A program made the position numbers and the translations under genes. Below are positions 13,190-18,199 of a stretch of DNA of 18,199 nucleotides, in pieces (positions within the stretch are counted from its first letter, which is position 1; each line of letters starts with the position of its first letter). The notes beneath the pieces were generated by a model. It made no database searches. It was not told the origin of the DNA and worked only from the letters and a program-made list of their open reading frames with translations. The stretch covers positions 1 through 18,199 of the forward strand of contig JACQRD010000011.1 of NCBI GenBank assembly GCA_016206675.1, given 5' to 3'. This stretch comes from Candidatus Omnitrophota bacterium (GTDB lineage: Bacteria > Omnitrophota > Gorgyraeia > Aquiviventales > Aquiviventaceae).

Positions 13190-14362
13190 TTACTGGATCA
13201 GGACGTAGGACGGTTCGACGCTTGAGGTGCGAGCCCCGTTGCCGCTGGTCTCTTCGTGGTAGGTGAAGACCTTGCCGGCGAAGTTGCGCAGCGTCCACAC
13301 GCCGTCCTTCACGCTGACGACGTAGTTGGGCATCAGCGGAATCTTGCCGCCGCCGCCCGGCCCATCGACGACGAAGGTCGGCACCGCGTAGCCGCTGGTG
13401 TGGCCGCGCAGCTTCTCGATGATCTGCAGCCCCGCCGAGACCGGCGTGCGGAAGTGGGCCGTGCCCTTTACCGGGTCGCACTGATAGATGTAGGACGGCC
13501 GCACGCGGATCTTGAGCAGCTCGTGGAAGAGCTTCTTCATGATCGCCGCGCGGTCGTTGATGCCCTTCATGAGCACGGTCTGGGAGCCGAGCGGCAGGCC
13601 GCTGTCGGCCAGCATCCCGCAGGCCTTGCGGCAGGCCAACGTGACCTCCTTCGGGTGGTTGAAGTGCAGGCTGATCCACGGCTTGTGCTTTTTCAGCACG
13701 GCGCAGAGAGCCTCCGTCACCCGGTACGGCAGGGTCACCGGATTGCGGGTGCCGATGCGCACGAACTCCACGTGCGGAATCGCCCGCAGCTTGGCCAGCA
13801 CATCATCAAGCCGCTCATCCGAGAGAGTCAGCGGGTCGCCGCCGGAGATGAGGACGTCGCGGATCTTGCGGTGCGCCTTGATGTAGTCCACGGCGGCGTC
13901 AATGTTCGCCGGCCGGCTGTAGCCGGCGGTGGTCCCCACGACCCGGCTGCGCGTGCAGAAGCGGCAGTACATCGAGCACACTTCGACGACCAGCAGCAGC
14001 ACGCGGTCCGGGTAGCGGTGCACCAGCCCCGGCACCGGCATGTGGCTGTCCTCCCCCAGCGGATCAATCATGTCGTTCGGGCTGAGCTTGTACTCGTCTT
14101 CGACCGGCACCGCCTGGCGGCGGATCGGGCAGGCCGCGTCGTCCGGGTCCATCAGCGCGGCCCAGTACGGCGGGATGCCCATGATGAAGCGGCCGGACTT
14201 GCGACTCACCGCCCGCTCTTCGGAGGGCGTGAGCTTGAGGACCTGCCGCAGCTTGTCCACGTCCTGAATGCGGTTGGACATCTGCCACCGGTAGGTTTCC
14301 CACTCCTCCAGCGGCACGTCCTGCCACAACGGGATCCGGCGGTACCACTCGGCTTGGTTCAC
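13190..14362 (-). CDS. kamA: L-lysine 2,3-aminomutase (radical SAM, PLP)
   Basis: A 390-residue protein that interconverts L-lysine and L-beta-lysine using SAM, a [4Fe-4S] cluster and PLP. The radical-SAM cysteines are C129, C133 and C136 in 'VEVCSMYCRFCTRSR'. 'LISGGDPLTLSDERLDDVL' follows, and the PLP lysine is K340 in 'DGPGGGGKIPLMPNY'. Aspartates D296 ('YQCDPVKG') and D333 ('VVDGPGG') match, at a constant +3 offset, the clostridial enzyme's lysine-binding D293 and D330 and its K337, so free lysine is the likely substrate. Length and C-terminus fit KamA rather than shorter EpmB. The GTG start has GGGAGG 8-13 bases upstream. No ablB acetyltransferase or lysine fermentation gene is adjacent. 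Instead two ATP-grasp ligase genes precede it in one operon. Confidence 0.94.
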   Translation of the reverse strand: MNQAEWYRRIPLWQDVPLEEWETYRWQMSNRIQDVDKLRQVLKLTPSEERAVSRKSGRFIMGIPPYWAALMDPDDAACPIRRQAVPVEDEYKLSPNDMIDPLGEDSHMPVPGLVHRYPDRVLLLVVEVCSMYCRFCTRSRVVGTTAGYSRPANIDAAVDYIKAHRKIRDVLISGGDPLTLSDERLDDVLAKLRAIPHVEFVRIGTRNPVTLPYRVTEALCAVLKKHKPWISLHFNHPKEVTLACRKACGMLADSGLPLGSQTVLMKGINDRAAIMKKLFHELLKIRVRPSYIYQCDPVKGTAHFRTPVSAGLQIIEKLRGHTSGYAVPTFVVDGPGGGGKIPLMPNYVVSVKDGVWTLRNFAGKVFTYHEETSGNGARTSSVEPSYVLIQ

Positions 14363-14374
14363 GTTGTTCCCTCC

Positions 14375-15499
14375 CTAGTCCTGCGAGCCGCGCGGCTCGA
14401 AGCTGGCTCTCCCGTTGCGCAGCGGCGTTGCGGCCGCCGGCGCATTGGCCGCCTCCGGCTGCAGGCCGGAGGGACGGGAGAAACGGTTCCGATGGTCGCG
14501 CGCCGCGGCCAACGCCACGATGCGCTGGATGAGCGAGGCATGGGAGAGGCCGGCCGCCGCCGCCATCACCGGGAAGTTGCTGTCGGTGGGGCTTAAGCCC
14601 GGCAAGGGGTTCACCTCCAGGACGAACGGGCTGCCGTCGGCGCGCAGGCGCACGTCGGTGCGCGACAAGTCCCGGCAGCCCAGCGCGCGGTGCGCGCGCA
14701 GGGTCAGCTCCTGCACCCGGCGGGTGGTCACCTCGTCCAGGCGGGCCGGGCAGTGCAGCTCCGGGGCCAGGCCTAAGGCCGTGTTGCCCTGGAACTCCTT
14801 CATCCGCCAGGAATAGAAGAACTCGCCGGAGTCGCGGCAGGAGGCGAAATCAATCTCCAGCACCGGCAGCGCCTCTCCACCCAGCACGCCCACGGTCAAC
14901 TCGGTCCCGTCAATGAACTCTTCGACCAGCACCTCCTGGTGGTAGCGCTCGATGACCGCAGCCACCCGCCGGCGCAGCGACGCCTCATCGTGGACGACGC
15001 TGTCGCGCCAGATCCCCTTGGCCGAGCCCTCGCGGTTCGGCTTGACGATGAGGGGAAACTGCAGCGCTCGGCGCAGCGGGGTCGCCGGCGTCGGGAAGAG
15101 CTGCCAGCGCGGCGTGGAGATGCCCTCGGCTTCCAGGATGAGCTTGGTCTTGGTCTTGTCGAGCGCGAGCGCCAAGGTGACGCTGCCGGAGCCGGTAAAC
15201 GGGATATGCAGCGATTCCAGGACCGCCGGGACCTGCGATTCGCGGTGCTCGCCGTGCAGCCCCTCGGCGATGTTGAAGACCAGGTCCACTTCGTGCGTGA
15301 GAAACCAGCGGGGCCACTCGGCCGCGGCTTCCACCAGGTGCACGGTGTGGCCGGCCGCGCGCAGGGCGTCCGCGATCTGCTCAATGGTCGCCGGGGTGTC
15401 AAACTCCGACTCGCGGTCACAGGGGACCCCGTCCCGCCCCGCCTTCGCCAAGGCTTCGGCGGGCAGGTCATGGACGTCCCGCGTGACGTTGTACGTCAA
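14375..15499 (-). CDS. D-Ala-D-Ala-ligase-like ATP-grasp ligase, copy 1
   Basis: A 374-residue ATP-grasp enzyme. Features include 'LVFNIAEGLHGEHRESQVPA', 'LHIPFTGSGSVTLALALDKT', the loop 'NREGSAKGIWRDSVV', 'EVLVEEFIDGTELTVGVLGG' and the Mg-ligand strand 'PFVLEVNPLPGLSPTDSNFP'. The family couples a carboxylate to an amine through an acyl phosphate. Ddl enzymes have EGSSVG where this has EGSAKG, and the canonical Ddl N-terminus is absent, so the substrate is probably not D-alanine. The only sensible start is TTG at 15499 overlapping the upstream stop (TTGA), which suggests coupled translation. Compared with copy 2 it carries about 10 extra residues, LPAEALAKAG, encoded by a palindromic element, plus a Pro/Ala-rich C-terminal tail of about 35 residues. 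Confidence 0.85.
   Translation of the reverse strand: MTYNVTRDVHDLPAEALAKAGRDGVPCDRESEFDTPATIEQIADALRAAGHTVHLVEAAAEWPRWFLTHEVDLVFNIAEGLHGEHRESQVPAVLESLHIPFTGSGSVTLALALDKTKTKLILEAEGISTPRWQLFPTPATPLRRALQFPLIVKPNREGSAKGIWRDSVVHDEASLRRRVAAVIERYHQEVLVEEFIDGTELTVGVLGGEALPVLEIDFASCRDSGEFFYSWRMKEFQGNTALGLAPELHCPARLDEVTTRRVQELTLRAHRALGCRDLSRTDVRLRADGSPFVLEVNPLPGLSPTDSNFPVMAAAAGLSHASLIQRIVALAAARDHRNRFSRPSGLQPEAANAPAAATPLRNGRASFEPRGSQD
15438..15463. repeat. 26-bp palindromic insert inside the ATP-grasp gene
   Basis: CCCGCC-TTC-GCC-AA-GGC-TTC-GGCGGG is symmetric about 15450.5, with CCCGCC/GGCGGG and GCC/GGC arms and a TTC/TTC mismatch. It encodes most of LPAEALAKAG in copy 1. Copy 2 lacks these residues, so the element appears to have been inserted in frame by about 30 bases. 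It resembles small palindromic coding inserts (peptides like LAKAG or FAKASAG) that I have seen in genomes of uncultivated bacteria. That resemblance is from memory. Confidence 0.65.
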
Positions 15500-16524
15500 C
15501 GCGATCGCGCTGATAGGGTGCCTGCCTCTGTGGGCGCCTTCAGTCCGTTGCGCACCAGCCCCGCCTCAAGGATCTGATTGATGATCTGGTCGTACGTCGC
15601 GCCGCGCGCCTTGGCGACCAGGTTGAACACATCCTCGGTGGAGAGCGACGGCAGCGGGTTGATTTCCAGCACGTACGGCTTGCCCTTGCGATCCACCCGG
15701 AAATCCACTCGGCCGAAATCGCGGCACTCCACGGCCTGATACGCGCGCAGGGCCAAGTCCTGGAGCTGCTTGGAGAGCTTGTCGGGAATCGGCGCCGGAA
15801 TGAGGTAATCCGCGCCCCGGCGCAGGTACGCGAAGGTGTAAAACTTCCGGCCCAGGTCCGTGAGGCCGTCGAGGGTCACCTGCGCGGTCGGCAGCACGTC
15901 GGGCGACTCGTTGCCAATGATGCCGACCGTGAACTCGGAGCCCTCGATGAACTCCTCGATGAAGATCGCGGCACCCCGGTAGGCCTCGGCCAGATGGGTC
16001 ACCTGGCGGCGCAGCTCCGCCGGCGTGTTCACCAGCGAGCTGTCCGTGAGCCCCTTGCTTGAGCCCTCATACCGCAGCTTCACGATGAGCGGGTACGTGA
16101 GGTCGAACTCCCAGAGCTTGTCCGCATCGCGCACTTCGGCATGGTGCGGGGTGGGGATGCCCTCGGCCATGAACACCTTCTTGGTGAGAACCTTGTCGAG
16201 AGTCAGGCCCAGCGTCAGCCCGTCGGCGCCGACGAAGGGGATGCGCAGCATCTCGAGGAGGATCGGCACCTGCGATTCGCGGTTGCGCCCGTCGTAGCCC
16301 TCGGCGATGTTGAAGACGATGTCCACGTTGAGCTTGCCCACGCGCCCGAGCAGGTGCCGGGCGTTGCCGAGGCGAATCACCTCATGGCCGCCGGCCTCCA
16401 GCGCCCGCTCGATGGCGTTGACGGTTTCCTCGTTATCGAATTCCGCGTTGAGGTCCGGCGGGTCTTCGGGCCTGAGCACGAATTCGCTTTTCACGTTGTA
16501 GGTCAGCCCCACGCGAAACTTCAT
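15496..16524 (-). CDS. D-Ala-D-Ala-ligase-like ATP-grasp ligase, copy 2
   Basis: A 342-residue paralogue of the next gene downstream and the first gene of the kamA unit. It begins 'MKFRVGLTYNVKSEF' and contains 'IVFNIAEGYDGRNRESQVPI', 'LRIPFVGADGLTLGLTLDKV', 'RYEGSSKGLTDSSLV', 'AIFIEEFIEGSEFTVGIIGN' and 'RVDFRVDRKGKPYVLEINPL', ending the ATP-grasp core at 'PSLSTEDVFN'. As in copy 1, the serine loop is EGSSKG rather than EGSSVG of true Ddl, which argues for another substrate. The ATG at 16524 has GGAG 7-10 bases upstream and matches the N-terminus of copy 1. An open frame continues to 16641 but runs through the terminator hairpin and is not coding. The stop overlaps copy 1's TTG start. Confidence 0.87.
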   Translation of the reverse strand: MKFRVGLTYNVKSEFVLRPEDPPDLNAEFDNEETVNAIERALEAGGHEVIRLGNARHLLGRVGKLNVDIVFNIAEGYDGRNRESQVPILLEMLRIPFVGADGLTLGLTLDKVLTKKVFMAEGIPTPHHAEVRDADKLWEFDLTYPLIVKLRYEGSSKGLTDSSLVNTPAELRRQVTHLAEAYRGAAIFIEEFIEGSEFTVGIIGNESPDVLPTAQVTLDGLTDLGRKFYTFAYLRRGADYLIPAPIPDKLSKQLQDLALRAYQAVECRDFGRVDFRVDRKGKPYVLEINPLPSLSTEDVFNLVAKARGATYDQIINQILEAGLVRNGLKAPTEAGTLSARSR

Positions 16525-16542
16525 GCCGGCTCCGTGTCCGCA

Positions 16543-16577
16543 CAAAGAAAAAGGGACCCCCATCCTGCGAGTCCCTT
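16543..16577 (-). terminator. Terminator-like hairpin (possible attenuator) in the kamA-unit leader
   Basis: On the minus strand AAGGGAC (16577-16571) pairs perfectly with GTCCCTT (16557-16551) and is followed by TTTCTTTG. It ends about 19 bases before the ATG of ATP-grasp copy 2 and downstream of the candidate promoter, the position of an attenuator rather than of an end-of-operon terminator. Just before it, CACT-GGACG-AGTG could form a competing stem. I found no T-box AGGGTGG motif and no recognisable lysine or SAM riboswitch core. Confidence 0.55.
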
Positions 16578-16704
16578 CACTCGTCCAGTGAGTTGTGGCA
16601 ACGGTGACGCCTCGGTCGTCACAGCGCCCGCGCTGATCCACCGCGGATCGCGCACGCCTGCAAGGACCGACTACACATCACGTGTGTCATCATCGTTGAT
16701 ATAA

Positions 16705-16733
16705 TTCTTATCATCCCTGATAATCATTGTCAA
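16705..16733 (-). promoter_or_regulatory. Candidate promoter with Fur-like palindrome for the kamA unit
   Basis: On the minus strand TTGACA (16733-16728) is a perfect -35 box. With 17-base spacing the -10 would be TAAGAA, which is weak. The spacer contains TTATCA-GGGA-TGATAA (16708-16723), and GACAATGATTATCA matches 12 of the first 14 positions of the classic Fur box. The island is distinctly AT-rich in GC-rich surroundings. On the plus strand TTGTCA (16727-16732) and TATCGT, 18 bases on, could drive gpmA. All read by eye. Confidence 0.4.
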
Positions 16734-16770
16734 GCAATCGCGCACATTTTTATCGTACAGAACTTACGTT

Positions 16771-16842
16771 TAGCGTAGAGCGGATAGCGTAGAGAAAACT
16801 TTTCGAGCATTCCTATCCGCTAAACGCTCCACGCTATACGCT
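16771..16842. repeat. Heptamer dyad TAGCGNN upstream of gpmA
   Basis: The left arm reads TAGCGTA-GAGCGGA-TAGCGTA-GAG, with exact 7-base period (16771-16794). The right arm, read on the other strand (16842-16811), is TAGCGTA-TAGCGTG-GAGCGTT-TAGCGGA-TAGG. Aligned, about 19-20 of 25 positions match, with a 16-17-base loop that includes AAAACTTTTC. It would lie in the gpmA 5' leader. The same word recurs at the gpmA stop codon. Confidence 0.8.
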
Positions 16843-16865
16843 AGTCGGATTAAGAAAGGACGCTG

Positions 16866-17525
16866 ATGGGAACGCTGGTGCTCATTCGGCACGGCCAATC
16901 GCAATGGAATTTGGAAAATCGTTTCACCGGATGGATTGACGTCCCGCTCACGGACAAAGGGCGCGAGGAAGCGCGGGGCGGGGCGGAATTCATCCGCGGC
17001 TTGACGTTTGACCGCGCCTTTACGTCGGTGCTCGCGCGCGCGCAGGAAACGCTGACGATCGTTTTGGACGCGATCGGGCAGCCTCACGTGCCCGTCGAGA
17101 AAGACCAGGCGCTGAACGAACGGCATTACGGGGCGTTGCAGGGGCTGAACAAGGCGCAGACCGCGAAGAAGTACGGCGACGAGCAGGTGAAGCTCTGGCG
17201 GCGCAGCTACGACATCGCACCCCCGAAGGACAAGACGGCGCAGAATCCTGACGGGATGAGCGAGAGCCTCAAGGACACCGCGGCGCGCACCCTGCCCTAC
17301 TTTCAGGCTAAGATCCTGCCGCTGGTCAAGGCGGGGAAAACGATCCTGGTCGCCGCGCACGGCAACAGCCTGCGCTCGATTGTGATGGAGCTGGATCGCC
17401 TGACCACAGACCAAGTGCTGAACCTCGAACTCGCGACCGGTGCCCCCATCGTCTACGAGATGGACGCCGCCGGCACGGTCCTCAAGAAAACCGTCCACAA
17501 GCTTCCTTCGCAAAGCCACGCCTAG
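16866..17525 (+). CDS. gpmA: 2,3-bisphosphoglycerate-dependent phosphoglycerate mutase
   Basis: A 219-residue histidine-phosphatase-superfamily enzyme interconverting 3- and 2-phosphoglycerate in glycolysis and gluconeogenesis. The phospho-histidine is H9 in 'LVLIRHGQSQWNLENRFTGW'. 'FTSVLARAQET' carries a phosphate-binding arginine. 'LNERHYGALQGLNKAQTAKK' gives the catalytic E85 and the dPGM-specific insert. 'VAAHGNSLRS' gives the second histidine, H165. It is about 30 residues shorter than E. coli GpmA, because the segment after 'WRRSYDIAPP' and the C-terminal tail are reduced, as in many short dPGMs. AAAGGA precedes the ATG. The gene stands alone on the plus strand, flanked on both sides by TAGCG-word dyads, and its stop codon lies inside the downstream hairpin. 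Confidence 0.95.
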   Translation: MGTLVLIRHGQSQWNLENRFTGWIDVPLTDKGREEARGGAEFIRGLTFDRAFTSVLARAQETLTIVLDAIGQPHVPVEKDQALNERHYGALQGLNKAQTAKKYGDEQVKLWRRSYDIAPPKDKTAQNPDGMSESLKDTAARTLPYFQAKILPLVKAGKTILVAAHGNSLRSIVMELDRLTTDQVLNLELATGAPIVYEMDAAGTVLKKTVHKLPSQSHA

Positions 17526-17546
17526 CGTTTAGCTATCCGCTAGGCG
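17519..17546. terminator. Bidirectional hairpin over both convergent stop codons
   Basis: CGCCTAGCG (17519-17527) and CGCTAGGCG (17538-17546) are perfect inverse complements around TTTAGCTATC. The gpmA stop (TAG, 17523-17525) and the stop of the opposing glycosylase gene (17535-17533) both lie inside the 28-bp element. It is built from the TAGCG word found upstream of gpmA. Position suggests bidirectional termination, though T-runs are lacking. Confidence 0.65.
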
Positions 17547-18199
17547 TCCTGGGCAGGTGCCTCACGTACTGATACAAATACTGCTGGGCGTAGCCCGCGT
17601 ACGCGCCGAAGTGCGCGTGGGCGAAGGCCTGCACGCGCTTCGGGGTCATCTTGCGCCGGCGGAAGTAGTAGCGCATCGCGCGCGCCATCCACACGTCCAC
17701 CGGAAACGCCTCGTGCTTCTCGAAGCCGAACAGCGCGACACAGTCCGCGATTTTTTCCCCCACACCGTCGCAGCCTAAGAGGGCGGCCCTGACCCGCGCG
17801 TACTCCACCTGCTGTAGCTGCTCGATCGGCAGCCGGCCCTCGGCCACCAGGCGGGCGGTGGCCTTCAGGTACGGCGCGCGGTAACCCAGGCCCAGCGCGC
17901 GCAGGCTGCGCTGCGACGCGGCCGCGATGGCCTCAGGCGCTGGAAACGCGAACCCCCGCAAGCCATTGAGTGCCACTGGCCGGCCGTACGCCTGGCAGAG
18001 CCGCTCGATCATGCCCTCGATGCGGCGGATGTTGTTAAAGGACGCGCAGATAAAGGAGGCCAGGGTCTCCCAGCCGTCCTGGTGCAGCACGCGCAGGCCG
18101 CGGTGGCGCCCGATGGCGTCGTGAATCTGCGCGTCCACGTCAATCGAGCGCAGGATGGCGGGCAGGTCATCGGTCAAGCCGAAGTAATGGGCGATGCGG
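17533..18199 (-). CDS. 8-oxoguanine DNA glycosylase/AP lyase, OGG1 type (5' end outside window)
   Basis: The frame is open to the right edge, so the N-terminal part is missing. About 221 residues remain, beginning 'RIAHYFGLTDDLPAILRSID'. They match the HhH-GPD core of OGG1-type enzymes: 'VLHQDGWETLASFICASFNN', 'RRIEGMIERLCQAYGRP', then the hairpin-helix-hairpin 'LLGCDGVGEKIADCVALFGF' containing the Schiff-base lysine, and 'AFPVDVWMARAM' with the catalytic aspartate. The enzyme removes 8-oxoguanine from DNA and nicks the abasic site. In human OGG1 the corresponding asparagine trio is SNNNIARI. Here it is SFNNIRRI, with Phe at the first Asn. A TTG at 18177 is the first alternative start inside the window, but homology continues upstream of it. 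The last residues (SG-stop) are encoded by the shared hairpin. Confidence 0.88.
   Translation of the reverse strand, partial: RIAHYFGLTDDLPAILRSIDVDAQIHDAIGRHRGLRVLHQDGWETLASFICASFNNIRRIEGMIERLCQAYGRPVALNGLRGFAFPAPEAIAAASQRSLRALGLGYRAPYLKATARLVAEGRLPIEQLQQVEYARVRAALLGCDGVGEKIADCVALFGFEKHEAFPVDVWMARAMRYYFRRRKMTPKRVQAFAHAHFGAYAGYAQQYLYQYVRHLPRTPSG

Larger units (their letters stand above)
16525..16865. other. 341-base divergent control region between the kamA unit and gpmA
   Basis: I see no gene here. From left to right it holds the ATP-grasp leader with a terminator-like hairpin (16543-16577), a GC-rich leader body with small inverted repeats (for example GATCC...GGATC, near 16637-16651), and an AT-rich island (about 16690-16760) with candidate back-to-back promoters. 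The heptamer dyad (16771-16842) and the gpmA ribosome-binding site (AAAGGA at 16855-16860) follow. A short leader peptide frame starting ATGATGACACAC on the minus strand has no codon bias towards lysine, so classical peptide attenuation is not supported. Confidence 0.6.

Noticed and set aside
13256..14596. 446-residue open frame on the plus strand
   Set aside because: Antisense to kamA and the end of an ATP-grasp gene, both strongly supported by motifs. Its composition is repetitive His/Arg/Val and looks non-coding.
16525..16641. Upstream extension of ATP-grasp copy 2 by 39 codons
   Set aside because: It would translate the terminator-like hairpin and gives a low-complexity N-terminus not shared with copy 1. 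GGAG before 16524 supports the shorter form.
16543..16700. T-box, lysine or SAM riboswitch before the kamA unit
   Set aside because: No AGGGTGG T-box motif and no recognisable conserved core of the lysine or SAM classes could be found by eye, so only a terminator-like hairpin is called.

Overview
The window is GC-rich, densely coding bacterial chromosome with gaps of only a few bases and many stop/start overlaps. Three things suggest an envelope-bearing, diderm-type bacterium: two lipoproteins with clear lipoboxes, an M48 lipoprotein peptidase, and a large membrane protein fused to a spermidine-synthase-like domain. No rRNA or marker gene fixes the phylum. The 26-bp palindromic insert and the small iterated hairpins between genes remind me of genomes from uncultivated phyla (Omnitrophota-like), but that is only an impression. 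All genes look chromosomal. There is no transposase, integrase, phage gene, tRNA or CRISPR array.

Layout, left to right. (1) 3-589, plus strand: a VapB/VapC-type toxin-antitoxin pair. (2) 762-2051, minus strand: cysC-cysH, two steps of assimilatory sulfate reduction (APS kinase and APS/PAPS reductase), followed by a terminator. (3) 2186-5453, plus strand, divergent from cysC: a polytopic membrane protein with a spermidine-synthase-like C-terminus, a 90-aa membrane protein and an M48 lipoprotein peptidase, all joined by stop/start overlaps. (4) 5573-16524, minus strand: one long co-directional run. In transcription order it holds two paralogous D-Ala-D-Ala-ligase-like ATP-grasp genes, lysine 2,3-aminomutase, a coiled-coil lipoprotein, pabB, pabC, purH, a 30-aa membrane peptide, an unknown 179-aa protein, a tandem-receiver response regulator, folC and a 4-OT-type tautomerase. 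(5) 16866-17525, plus strand: gpmA. (6) 17533 to the right edge, minus strand: an OGG1-type 8-oxoguanine glycosylase whose N-terminus lies outside the window.

How the genes work together. pabB, pabC and folC are folate genes, and purH uses 10-formyl-tetrahydrofolate, so the middle of the minus run is a folate/one-carbon/purine block. Upstream of it, kamA should make L-beta-lysine. The two ATP-grasp ligases translated just before it could activate a carboxylate and join it to an amine. This three-gene unit has its own leader with a terminator-like hairpin and a Fur-like AT-rich promoter region. It is the best candidate here for an undescribed pathway (beta-lysine ligation), but the function is inferred only from gene order.

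The other striking signal is non-coding. Four intergenic sites, at 5455-5579, 10209-10284, 16771-16842 and 17519-17546, are dyad-symmetric arrays of short iterated words. The words differ between sites (CGGTAACGT, the octamer TCGTGACC, and the heptamer TAGCGNN twice), but the plan is the same. They abut or overlap stop codons, ribosome-binding sites or leaders. A separate 26-bp palindrome is inserted in frame in one of the two ATP-grasp paralogues.
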